From Candidatus Poribacteria bacterium (GTDB lineage: Bacteria > Poribacteria > WGA-4E > DTYX01): DNA of 8,581 nucleotides. The stretch is from assembly GCA_012961655.1 (NCBI GenBank), contig DTYX01001182.1:1-8581 (forward strand), given 5' to 3'. The translations under genes and the position numbers were made by a program. Each line of letters opens with the position of its first letter. The stretch's first letter is position 1. Positions 1-5,323 of the stretch are shown here, piece by piece. Below the pieces are notes generated by a model. The model saw only the letters and a program-made list of their open reading frames with translations. It did not search any database and was not told the DNA's origin.

Positions 1-6
1 AAGAGG

Positions 7-519
7 CTAAACCCCAGCTCTCCCGCTGGGAAAGAGATACCTTATCCCCTTAGTCCAAACCGGCCAGACCTTAGTGGAAATTCCTCTTTTTTTAATATCT
101 CGGGTGAAAGAATTATCCCTCTGCATAATCGTCCCCAAAACCGCTTTTTCGCTGTCTAAAGCTTGCAGCAGCGTTTGCTGAAACAGTTCGGAGAACAGTT
201 CCATCTTGCCGACTTCGTCTATGACGATGAGACGACGAGATTCCAAAGCCTTCACAATAGATTGGACGCCAATCTCCTCCAAATCCTGAAGATTGACGCC
301 ATATCTTCCGACGCGATGAGGGCTGCGGATGTCCACGGAGGCTAAAATACCTTCCCGACCATCCAATGTAATGATCTTAAATCCTCTCCGTTTGCCCGAA
401 ACTCTAATCTCTTGAGTGTAAAAACCTCCCGCGGATATATCTAGTTCCTTGAGCAATGTGTGAACTAAAGTGGTCTTTCCGACTCCCGGATTACCTGTGA
501 TAAAGATATTTTTCAACAT
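7..519 (-). CDS. THEP1-family nucleoside-triphosphatase (P-loop NTPase)
   Basis: The 170-residue product matches the THEP1 family, small P-loop enzymes that hydrolyse NTPs in vitro and whose cellular role is unclear. Visible motifs are Walker A GNPGVGKTT at residues 9-17, the family motif GGFYTQEIR near 31-39, GFKI near 47, GRYGV at 71-75 and Walker B LIVIDEVGKME at 97-107. An ATG at 543 would add eight residues. I prefer 519 because family members begin a few residues before the P-loop strand (MLKNIFITG), and because AGATGAG lies at a usable distance upstream. The gene follows the secretin-domain gene directly: its start lies 10 bp after that stop, or overlaps it by 14 bp if 543 is used, so the two are almost certainly cotranscribed. 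The last residues (LFPSGRAGV) are coded by a small palindrome and do not resemble the usual family ending. Family assignment is firm; the start is less so. Confidence 0.88.
   Translation of the reverse strand: MLKNIFITGNPGVGKTTLVHTLLKELDISAGGFYTQEIRVSGKRRGFKIITLDGREGILASVDIRSPHRVGRYGVNLQDLEEIGVQSIVKALESRRLIVIDEVGKMELFSELFQQTLLQALDSEKAVLGTIMQRDNSFTRDIKKRGISTKVWPVWTKGIRYLFPSGRAGV
13..30. repeat. Small palindrome covering the end of the THEP1 gene
   Basis: CCCAGC (13-18) and GCTGGG (25-30) form a 6-bp perfect stem around a 6-base loop. The palindrome lies inside the last codons of the minus-strand THEP1 gene, just before its TAG stop. On the minus strand it is followed by GTTTAGCCTCTT, which is too poor in T to be a convincing intrinsic terminator. 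It resembles short repeat palindromes of the TTCCCA...TGGGAA type, but I have only one copy here. Confidence 0.35.
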
Positions 520-529
520 CGGAATATTC

Positions 530-964
530 TCATCTCGGCACATCTAGTTCCCGGATGATTTTCAAAGCGGTTTCTACTCCTTCTGGCAAGTCTTTGATGA
601 CTAAAGAATTGCTATCCGGGTCTGCAGCGATAATTCCCGATGGCGTCAAAAATTTTGCGATTATTTCCTCCAAATTCAGCGCATCGGCATGTTTCAGGGA
701 AATCATGACCAGCTTGGGGCGCTCTTTTTCTCTTTCCCTCTCCATGTCCGCTCTTTTGTGTTCCAGACGCGCGGTAAGCTCGACTAATTCTCTCTCCCTT
801 TCTTCGAGCGCAGACTCAAGTTCCTGGATTTTTTCCCTGAGTTCATGGATTTGGACTTCCCTGTCTATATCAGTCTTCTCATCTGCCGCCGCGCTTGCTA
901 ACAACCACGAAATTATCACCAAATTCAGCGTGAGAAAAACCATCACTGCTAATTTCTTGGACAT
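530..964 (-). CDS. Exported coiled-coil protein with a solitary secretin N-domain
   Basis: The 144-residue protein has three parts. Residues 1-28 are a signal peptide or membrane anchor: MSKK, then a hydrophobic stretch ending ASAAA before DEK. Residues about 32-82 are charged and heptad-like (HELREKIQELESALEERE), indicating a coiled coil. Residues about 85-144 fit the short NolW-like secretin N-domain: a VMISLKHADALNLEEII start, NSLVIKDLPEGVETALKIIRELD near the end. In true secretins this domain sits in the periplasmic ring ahead of an outer-membrane beta-barrel; here the protein stops after one domain, so it cannot form a channel alone. A periplasmic adaptor or regulator of a type II, type IV pilus or similar machine is possible, but no partner is visible. 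Start ATG at 964 is well placed, with AGGAGG 9 bases upstream. It is first in an operon with THEP1. Confidence 0.75.
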   Translation of the reverse strand: MSKKLAVMVFLTLNLVIISWLLASAAADEKTDIDREVQIHELREKIQELESALEERERELVELTARLEHKRADMEREREKERPKLVMISLKHADALNLEEIIAKFLTPSGIIAADPDSNSLVIKDLPEGVETALKIIRELDVPR

Positions 965-1030
965 TCCTTGTTACCTCCTGATAATTAGTCTTGAAAAATG
1001 GGTTTGTCGGGATTGCGTCAAACTATGAAG

Positions 1031-1059
1031 AGTATAGCACTAAACATCAACCTCGTCAA
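1031..1059 (-). promoter_or_regulatory. Sigma-70-type promoter of the secretin-domain/THEP1 operon
   Basis: Read on the minus strand, TTGACG (1059-1054) is followed after exactly 17 bases by TATACT (1036-1031). Each box matches five of six consensus positions. Transcription would begin near 1024 and leave a leader of about 60 bases before the ATG at 964, which has its own strong ribosome-binding site. It is divergent from the IMPDH promoter about 165 bp away. Confidence 0.75.
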
Positions 1060-1100
1060 GAATATTTCTTATTCATCTTTGCAGTTGACTAACTTTGCAC

Positions 1101-1129
1101 TTGACTTTCGATGTCTAAGAATGTAATAT
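1101..1129 (+). promoter_or_regulatory. Possible second upstream promoter for IMPDH
   Basis: TTGACT (1101-1106) and TAATAT (1124-1129) are separated by 17 bases. The first box matches five and the second four of six consensus positions. If active, it would give a leader of about 170 bases that includes the inverted repeats at 1147-1221. It is much weaker on paper than the promoter at 1225-1253. Confidence 0.35.
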
Positions 1130-1146
1130 TTCTAAAGCATCCAACC

Positions 1147-1221
1147 ATCGCCTAATGGAAATTTATCCGTCGCTGAAGCGCTTGATGCTTGGCCGCCAAT
1201 TCCTAAGCAGGCGATAAATTT
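1147..1221. repeat. Interleaved inverted repeats upstream of the IMPDH promoter
   Basis: ATCGCCT (1147-1153) is the exact inverse of AGGCGAT (1209-1215), and AAATTTATC (1159-1167) is the exact inverse of GATAAATTT (1213-1221). The two right arms overlap, so only one pairing can form at a time. A short palindrome AAGCGCTT (1176-1183) lies in the loop. The element abuts the -35 box of the IMPDH promoter. It could be a regulator-binding region or the remnant of a small repeat; no function is shown. Confidence 0.4.
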
Positions 1222-1224
1222 TAC

Positions 1225-1253
1225 TTGACAAAATTTGAATATCAATATATAAT
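1225..1253 (+). promoter_or_regulatory. Perfect-consensus sigma-70 promoter of IMPDH
   Basis: TTGACA (1225-1230), 17 bases, then TATAAT (1248-1253): both boxes and the spacing match the ideal sigma-70 promoter exactly. Initiation would fall near 1260, giving a leader of about 50 bases. An open reading frame could be extended back to a TTG at 1225, but that codon is the -35 box itself and so would not be in the transcript. Confidence 0.85.
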
Positions 1254-1274
1254 ATCAGCATATAATATCGAAGC

Positions 1275-1286
1275 ATATTATAATAT
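1275..1286. promoter_or_regulatory. AT-rich palindrome in the IMPDH leader (possible operator)
   Basis: ATATTATAATAT is a perfect 12-bp palindrome lying just downstream of the predicted transcription start and just upstream of the IMPDH ribosome-binding site. The same AT-rich stretch carries two copies of ATATAATATC (1247-1256, 1260-1269), the first overlapping the -10 box. This is a reasonable position for a repressor site, but AT-rich DNA makes such palindromes by chance. Confidence 0.3.
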
Positions 1287-1308
1287 TCATTGCTTAGGAG
1301 GAAGTATA

Positions 1309-2859
1309 ATGTCATTGGATGATGGCTATGATGCCAAGACATTTTTTAGCGCGCGAGATGCATATACTTACGACGATTTCATCCTTCTGCCTGGACACAT
1401 TGACTTTGGAGTAGATGAAGTCGATTTACAGACGTGCCTGACGCGCAATCTGCGCCTCAAAACGCCCATTGTAAGTTCGCCGATGGATACTGTGACCGAA
1501 GACCAGATGGCTATCTATCTCGCTTTGCTAGGCGGCATAGGTTTTATCCATTTTAACTGCGCCATCGATGAGCAGGCAGCTATGGTACGTAAGGTGAAGC
1601 GTTTCGAGAATGGCTTTATCACCGACCCGACTACACTAAGCCCCCAGCATACCATTGCAGACGTCGACCAAATCAAGGCGACCCACGGTTATTCAGGTAT
1701 CCCAATCACAGAGGATGGTACACTCAAATCGAGGCTTTTGGGAATTGTAACAACACGAGATATCGATTTTGAGAAGGATAGGTCCCGGTCACTGTCAGAG
1801 ATAATGACCACAGAACTGGTGGTAGCGCAAGAGGGTGTTTCGCTCAGTGAAGCAAATCGCATCTTGAAGTCAAGCAAAAAAGGCAAATTGCCCATAGTAG
1901 ACTGTAATTTTCGTCTCGTCGCCCTCGTCTCGCGCAATGACTTGCGGACTAATCGTGAGTTTCCCCTCGCTTCCAAAGATGCCAACAAACAACTGTTGGT
2001 CGGCGCGGCCATATCGACGCGCGATGAAGATGAAGAACGGTTGGCGGCGTTGGATGAGGCTGGTGTGGATATCGTGGTCATCGACGCCGCGCAGGGCGAT
2101 TCGATTTATCAAATGAAGATGATTGAGCATGTAAAAGAAGAGTACCCGCGCCTGGATGTCGTTGCAGGCAACGTAGTAACTGTGCGACAGGCGCGACATT
2201 TAGTCGAAGCTGGCGCGGACGCCTTGCGCATAGGCATGGGGGTTGGCAGCATCTGTACGACGCAAGAAGTAGTGGCGGTCGGCCGCCCGCAGGCAACAGC
2301 GATTTACCACACAACCAGATATGCCGAAGAGGTGGGCGTACCGGCTATCGCTGACGGAGGCATTGCCTCTATCGGACATATCGTGAAAGCGTTAGCGCTC
2401 GGCGCACATACGGTCATGTTGGGAGGTCTACTGGCTGGAACAGCCGAATCTCCAGGCGAATACTTCTACAAGGATGGAATGCGATTGAAGAAACACCGCG
2501 GCATGGCTTCAAAGGAGGCAATGGCTGAGGGAGGAGTAAAGCGTTATATCAATCAAGTCAGGGATACAACCGTTCATGTAGGAGTTGAGAGTTCGAACGG
2601 GATTAAAGTGGCACAGGGCGTCAGTGGCGCGGTGGTAGACCGTGGGTCACTGCTTGACTTCATCCCCTACGTGGCGCAGGGACTCCGACACGGTTTTCAG
2701 GACCTCGGCGTGCGAGACATTCCTTCGTTGCATCGAGCATTGCGCAGCGGCGATTTGCGATTTGAATTGCGAACTTATGCCGGTGTATTAGAAGCAAGCA
2801 TCCACAGTCTTTACGAATATCAGCAGGATATGCTTTGGCCATCCTCACGGGAGGAATAA
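1309..2859 (+). CDS. guaB: Inosine-5'-monophosphate dehydrogenase, eukaryotic type
   Basis: The enzyme oxidises IMP to XMP with NAD, the committed step of guanine nucleotide synthesis in the cytoplasm. The 516-residue product is full length. The barrel starts with YDDFILLPG and VSSPMDTVTE (55-64). A CBS pair spans about 108-225. The catalytic loop is GSICTTQE with Cys316. IADGG lies at 347-351, GEYFYKDG follows at 383-390, and the flap Arg-Tyr dyad is R412-Y413. Signatures are those of eukaryotic IMPDH rather than the usual bacterial form: SKKGKLPIV, PLASKDANKQLL, CGTTQE-type loop with Gln319, GRPQATAIY, and VAQGVSGAV where bacteria normally have VPEGIEGRV. The flap between Tyr413 and Gln436 is about 12 residues longer than I recall for the human enzyme. 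The start at 1309 is fixed by AGGAGG (1296-1301) seven bases upstream; an in-frame TTG at 1225 is the -35 box. The product supplies GTP, the substrate of the cyclase next door. Confidence 0.96.
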   Translation: MSLDDGYDAKTFFSARDAYTYDDFILLPGHIDFGVDEVDLQTCLTRNLRLKTPIVSSPMDTVTEDQMAIYLALLGGIGFIHFNCAIDEQAAMVRKVKRFENGFITDPTTLSPQHTIADVDQIKATHGYSGIPITEDGTLKSRLLGIVTTRDIDFEKDRSRSLSEIMTTELVVAQEGVSLSEANRILKSSKKGKLPIVDCNFRLVALVSRNDLRTNREFPLASKDANKQLLVGAAISTRDEDEERLAALDEAGVDIVVIDAAQGDSIYQMKMIEHVKEEYPRLDVVAGNVVTVRQARHLVEAGADALRIGMGVGSICTTQEVVAVGRPQATAIYHTTRYAEEVGVPAIADGGIASIGHIVKALALGAHTVMLGGLLAGTAESPGEYFYKDGMRLKKHRGMASKEAMAEGGVKRYINQVRDTTVHVGVESSNGIKVAQGVSGAVVDRGSLLDFIPYVAQGLRHGFQDLGVRDIPSLHRALRSGDLRFELRTYAGVLEASIHSLYEYQQDMLWPSSREE

Positions 2860-2876
2860 TGTCATGAAAGTCTAAA

Positions 2877-2932
2877 GTAGGTCGAGTTTCTGAACTCGAC
2901 AAATTTTCGTCGAGATATGAATCTCGACCTAC
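2877..2932. repeat. Double-hairpin palindromic repeat (REP-pair-like)
   Basis: Two adjacent hairpins each have an 8-bp perfect stem and a 4-base loop. The first is GTCGAGTT / AACTCGAC around TCTG (2881-2900), the second GTCGAGAT / ATCTCGAC around ATGA (2909-2928), with an 8-base A/T-rich spacer. The pair is enclosed by GTAG (2877-2880) and CTAC (2929-2932), so the ends also form a 10-bp inverted repeat, GTAGGTCGAG to CTCGACCTAC. The layout recalls paired REP elements or a small non-autonomous mobile element. It lies 17 bp after the IMPDH stop and 17 bp before the cyclase start. It lacks a T-run, so it may stabilise or process the message rather than terminate it. Confidence 0.8.
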
Positions 2933-2949
2933 ATATAAGGTGATATTTT

Positions 2950-3621
2950 ATGAAAGAACAGAATGAAGAACGAGATGCGCTGACGGGATTTCTAACCCAC
3001 ACAGCCTTTGAAAAAGAATTTGCCCAACATCTTCATGAATCTATTGAGAAAGGTGAAGCCTTGTCTCTTGCCATTGCCGACCTCGACCTCCTCCGCCGGT
3101 TTAACGATACTCATGGTCAAATCTTCGGCAATGACGCGCTCCGAAAGATGGCTGAGAGCTTTCGACAGCATATTCCGAGAAATGCTATCGCTGGGCGATT
3201 TGGCGGGGAAGAGTTCATTGTGCTGTTCCCCAAGACGGAACGCGAGGAAGCTTTCCTGGCAATAGAGCGGATTCGCATGGATTGGGATGTAGAAAGGGAA
3301 TTTTCCGATGGGCAAAACATCATCAGCGCAAAACTCACATTAAGCGGAGGCGTCGCAGCCTATCCCGCCGATGGAACTACTGTGGCGGAAATTCTCCGCA
3401 AAGCGGAGCAGGCGCTCTATCGCGCCAAAGTGAGCGGACGTAATCGCATCTGCATCGCCCAAGAAGAGCGTATGATTCCGAAGACAGCGCACTATACCGC
3501 GACTCAACTCGAACGACTGGCAAAACTGGCGAAGGAACATGAAGTTCCCGAAGCGTTGTTTTTGCGCGAAGCGCTCGACTGTTTGCTCAGGAAGTACACG
3601 GTTTCAGAAAAGCTTTCATAG
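2950..3621 (+). CDS. GGDEF diguanylate cyclase with C-terminal ribbon-helix-helix-like domain
   Basis: A 223-residue soluble protein. Residues 8-170 form a GGDEF domain, which joins two GTP into c-di-GMP: DALTGFL opens it, metal ligand region is IADLDLLRRFND (41-53), the active-site signature is RFGGEEF (83-89), and the usual YRAKxxGRN end is present (157-165). The signature is intact, so activity is likely. The product-inhibition site RxxD is absent in register (P76 and A79 replace Arg and Asp). There is no sensor, receiver or membrane segment before the domain. Residues 175-216 instead look like a ribbon-helix-helix DNA-binding fold: a strand (KTAHYT), helix QLERLAKLAKEH, turn EVPEA, then LFLREALDCLLRKY, similar to CopG-type sequences. 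The fold call is by eye. AAGG at 2937-2940 is the weak ribosome-binding site. It may be cotranscribed with IMPDH. Confidence 0.9.
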   Translation: MKEQNEERDALTGFLTHTAFEKEFAQHLHESIEKGEALSLAIADLDLLRRFNDTHGQIFGNDALRKMAESFRQHIPRNAIAGRFGGEEFIVLFPKTEREEAFLAIERIRMDWDVEREFSDGQNIISAKLTLSGGVAAYPADGTTVAEILRKAEQALYRAKVSGRNRICIAQEERMIPKTAHYTATQLERLAKLAKEHEVPEALFLREALDCLLRKYTVSEKLS

Positions 3622-3866
3622 GATGGAATGGAAGAGGCATCTAACTTGTATTCTGTACCTCAGTTTCAGGGTTTAATCAAAACCTTGGTCTTCCTAAGTT
3701 TTTGGGAAGGATGGAAGGAAGGGATGGAGAAATCCCAGTATTCTCTCAACTCTTTTAGAGAAGTGCAGAATGTGAGTCGATGCTTCACGTTTCACGCTTT
3801 ACACTCTATGAAAGAGACCGCTTTAAAAATCCCAAAATCGAAACGAGGGGTGCGAAATACATAACA
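3622..3866. other. Spacer of 245 bp with small hairpins and tandem 7-mers
   Basis: No supported gene. It contains short stems: CTTCC/GGAAG (3690-3709), GGGAT/ATCCC (3721-3736) and TTCTCT/AGAGAA (3741-3762). Three imperfect 7-bp tandem units follow, CTTCACG, TTTCACG and CTTTACA (3783-3803). None of the hairpins is followed by a T-run, so no clear terminator. A 78-codon open frame (3628-3864) has no good ribosome-binding site and a low-complexity product, and I do not accept it. Confidence 0.5.
3798..3827 (+). promoter_or_regulatory. Weak promoter candidate for the sugar transferase
   Basis: TTTACA (3798-3803, five of six matches) and TTTAAA (3822-3827, four of six) are separated by 18 bases. 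Initiation would lie near 3834, about 33 bases before the preferred start codon at 3867. A promoter starting here would exclude the alternative ATG at 3780. Confidence 0.3.
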
Positions 3867-5267
3867 ATGTCAAACAAAAATATTCGACAACTTTTGACCG
3901 CCATCGCATCTTTTTTCGATGTTACCGCCATAAATTCCGTTTTTCTGGCGGCTTACTGGCTTAGATTTCACTCTGGACTTATGGACGCCATCGCTGTGCA
4001 TAAAGGGCCGGCGCCACCGTTGGATGGCTATTTGCAATTGATGCCGTTGATGACGGTAGTATATCTGGTCGCAATCCGCTGGTTTGGACTCTATCGTTTT
4101 GAATCTCTATCGAAAGTGGATACTTTTTACGCCGGAATCAAAGCGACCACCTTTGCTTCGATATTGATTCTGGGAGCGGTGTTTTTCTATCGAGGTTTTT
4201 CCTATTCGCGCTGGGTTATGGTGCTATCCTGGTTTATCAATATCAATGCGCTATTTCTCAATCGCATACTGATAAAAATTATAGAACGCCAACTGCGAAT
4301 GAGAGGGATTGGGGTCAGCCGCATTGCGGTAGTCGGTTTCAATCGGACAGCCCAAAATCTGATTGACAGCATTCAAAGCCGGCCGGAGTTGGGATATAAA
4401 ATTATTGGAATTATCGCCGGGCGAAAGCCGATGATATCCATCGAATCAGATAGATTGCTGGGAAATACCGCCGATATTCTCGAACTGGTCAAAAAGCATC
4501 ATCTCGATGAATTATTCATCGCTTCGCCGGTTATATCGCATGGGGAAATTTTACAACTCATTCACTCTTGTGAAGGTAACAGCGTCAAGTTCAAGATAAT
4601 ACCCGACCTTTATGAGATTATGGTGGGGAAAGTCAATGTCGGAGAGATAAACGGCATCCCAGTTGTCGGGTTGAAAGAGTTCCCCCTTCAAGGGTGGCGC
4701 CGCTTAATCAAACGCTTGATGGACATCAGCGTCAGTTTGACCGCGCTAATTGTTCTCTCGCCACTTATGTTTATCATTGCCGCAGCGATAAAGATAAACG
4801 ACGATGGCCCTGTCTTCTTTTCGCAAGAACGGGTTGGACAAGATGGCAAGCCATTTACCATGTACAAGTTCCGTTCGATGCGTCCGGACGCCGAAGAAGG
4901 CGTGGGACATAGATGGGCGGCAAAAAACGACCCAAGACGCACAAAAGTCGGAGCATTTATACGAAGATGGAGTCTGGACGAACTGCCACAACTGTTCAAC
5001 GTGCTCAAAGGTGATATGAGCCTGGTCGGACCAAGACCGGAGATGTCCGGATTAATTCAGGATTTTAGCAAAGCTATTCCACACTATCTCGAACGCCATC
5101 AAGTTAAATCAGGCATGACGGGATGGGCGCAGAGCAACGGACTAAGGGGCAATACGTCATTAGAAGAAAGAATTAAATACGATTTATACTATATCGAAAA
5201 CTGGTCGCTGATTTTTGATATTAAGATTTTACTCAAAACGATTTGGGCTATCGGGAAAGGGAGTTAA
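3867..5267 (+). CDS. Polyprenyl-phosphate sugar-1-phosphate transferase (WcaJ/WbaP-like)
   Basis: This inner-membrane enzyme starts surface polysaccharide synthesis by moving a sugar-1-phosphate from a UDP-sugar to undecaprenyl phosphate. The 466 residues show the full-length architecture: four N-terminal membrane helices (about 10-33, 57-75, 91-108, 113-135), a Rossmann-like region starting RIAVVGFNRTAQNL (152-165), a membrane helix at about 288-309, then the catalytic domain. Conserved catalytic-domain motifs are GPVFFSQERVG (314-324), YKFRSM (333-338), SLDELPQLFNVL with the Asp371-Glu372 dyad, LVGPRPE (386-392), GMTGWAQ (416-422) and RIKYDLYYIENWS (435-447). The sugar is not predictable; glucose or galactose is usual. 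An ATG at 3780 would add 29 polar residues unlike the family's N-terminus, so I prefer 3867, although no strong ribosome-binding site precedes either. No glycosyltransferases adjoin it, so the rest of its polysaccharide locus lies elsewhere. Confidence 0.92.
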   Translation: MSNKNIRQLLTAIASFFDVTAINSVFLAAYWLRFHSGLMDAIAVHKGPAPPLDGYLQLMPLMTVVYLVAIRWFGLYRFESLSKVDTFYAGIKATTFASILILGAVFFYRGFSYSRWVMVLSWFININALFLNRILIKIIERQLRMRGIGVSRIAVVGFNRTAQNLIDSIQSRPELGYKIIGIIAGRKPMISIESDRLLGNTADILELVKKHHLDELFIASPVISHGEILQLIHSCEGNSVKFKIIPDLYEIMVGKVNVGEINGIPVVGLKEFPLQGWRRLIKRLMDISVSLTALIVLSPLMFIIAAAIKINDDGPVFFSQERVGQDGKPFTMYKFRSMRPDAEEGVGHRWAAKNDPRRTKVGAFIRRWSLDELPQLFNVLKGDMSLVGPRPEMSGLIQDFSKAIPHYLERHQVKSGMTGWAQSNGLRGNTSLEERIKYDLYYIENWSLIFDIKILLKTIWAIGKGS

Positions 5268-5298
5268 ATTGCTTGATATCGATTCCGGCTGGCAATTT
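5266..5298. repeat. Inverted repeat after the sugar transferase
   Basis: AAATTGC (5266-5272) and GCAATTT (5292-5298) are exact inverse 7-bp arms with a 19-base loop; the left arm overlaps the transferase stop codon. There is no following T-run, so it is a poor intrinsic terminator. It occupies most of the 56-bp gap before the dipeptidase gene. Confidence 0.3.
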
Positions 5299-5323
5299 CG
5301 TATCGTATGATGCGTGAAATGAG

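Larger units (their letters stand above)
965..1308. other. Divergent intergenic region, 344 bp, no gene
   Basis: No coding sequence is supported here. The region holds the minus-strand promoter (1031-1059), a weaker plus-strand promoter candidate (1101-1129), a pair of interleaved inverted repeats (1147-1221), the near-ideal IMPDH promoter (1225-1253), a 10-bp AT-rich direct repeat (1247-1256 and 1260-1269) and a 12-bp AT palindrome (1275-1286) before the IMPDH ribosome-binding site. I see no recognisable riboswitch fold or tRNA. Confidence 0.7.

Noticed and set aside
555..1028. 157-codon open frame opposite the secretin-domain gene
   Set aside because: It is serine-rich, mirrors the coiled-coil codons of the real gene and crosses that gene's promoter and ribosome-binding site; the minus-strand gene has far better support.
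1225..1308. 28-residue N-terminal extension of IMPDH from a TTG
   Set aside because: The TTG is the -35 box of a perfect promoter, the extension is AT-rich and unlike the family, and AGGAGG sets the start at 1309.
1254..1308. Purine riboswitch in the IMPDH leader
   Set aside because: The leader from the main promoter is only about 50 bases and is AT-rich with no recognisable aptamer core.
1689..2314. Several minus-strand open frames within IMPDH, and similar ones inside the cyclase, transferase, dipeptidase and argJ
   Set aside because: All are antisense or shifted-frame shadows of well-recognised genes, lacking family-like sequence or initiation signals.
2877..2932. Intrinsic terminator for IMPDH
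   Set aside because: Stable stems but no following T-run, and the two-hairpin layout with enclosing arms fits a dispersed repeat better.
3628..3864. 78-codon plus-strand open frame
   Set aside because: No convincing ribosome-binding site; the product is unlike a folded protein, and the DNA is made of short repeats and small hairpins typical of spacer sequence.
3780..3866. 29-residue extension of the sugar transferase
   Set aside because: It is polar and repeat-derived, precedes a typical family N-terminus at 3867 and has no good ribosome-binding site; kept as a possible alternative start only.
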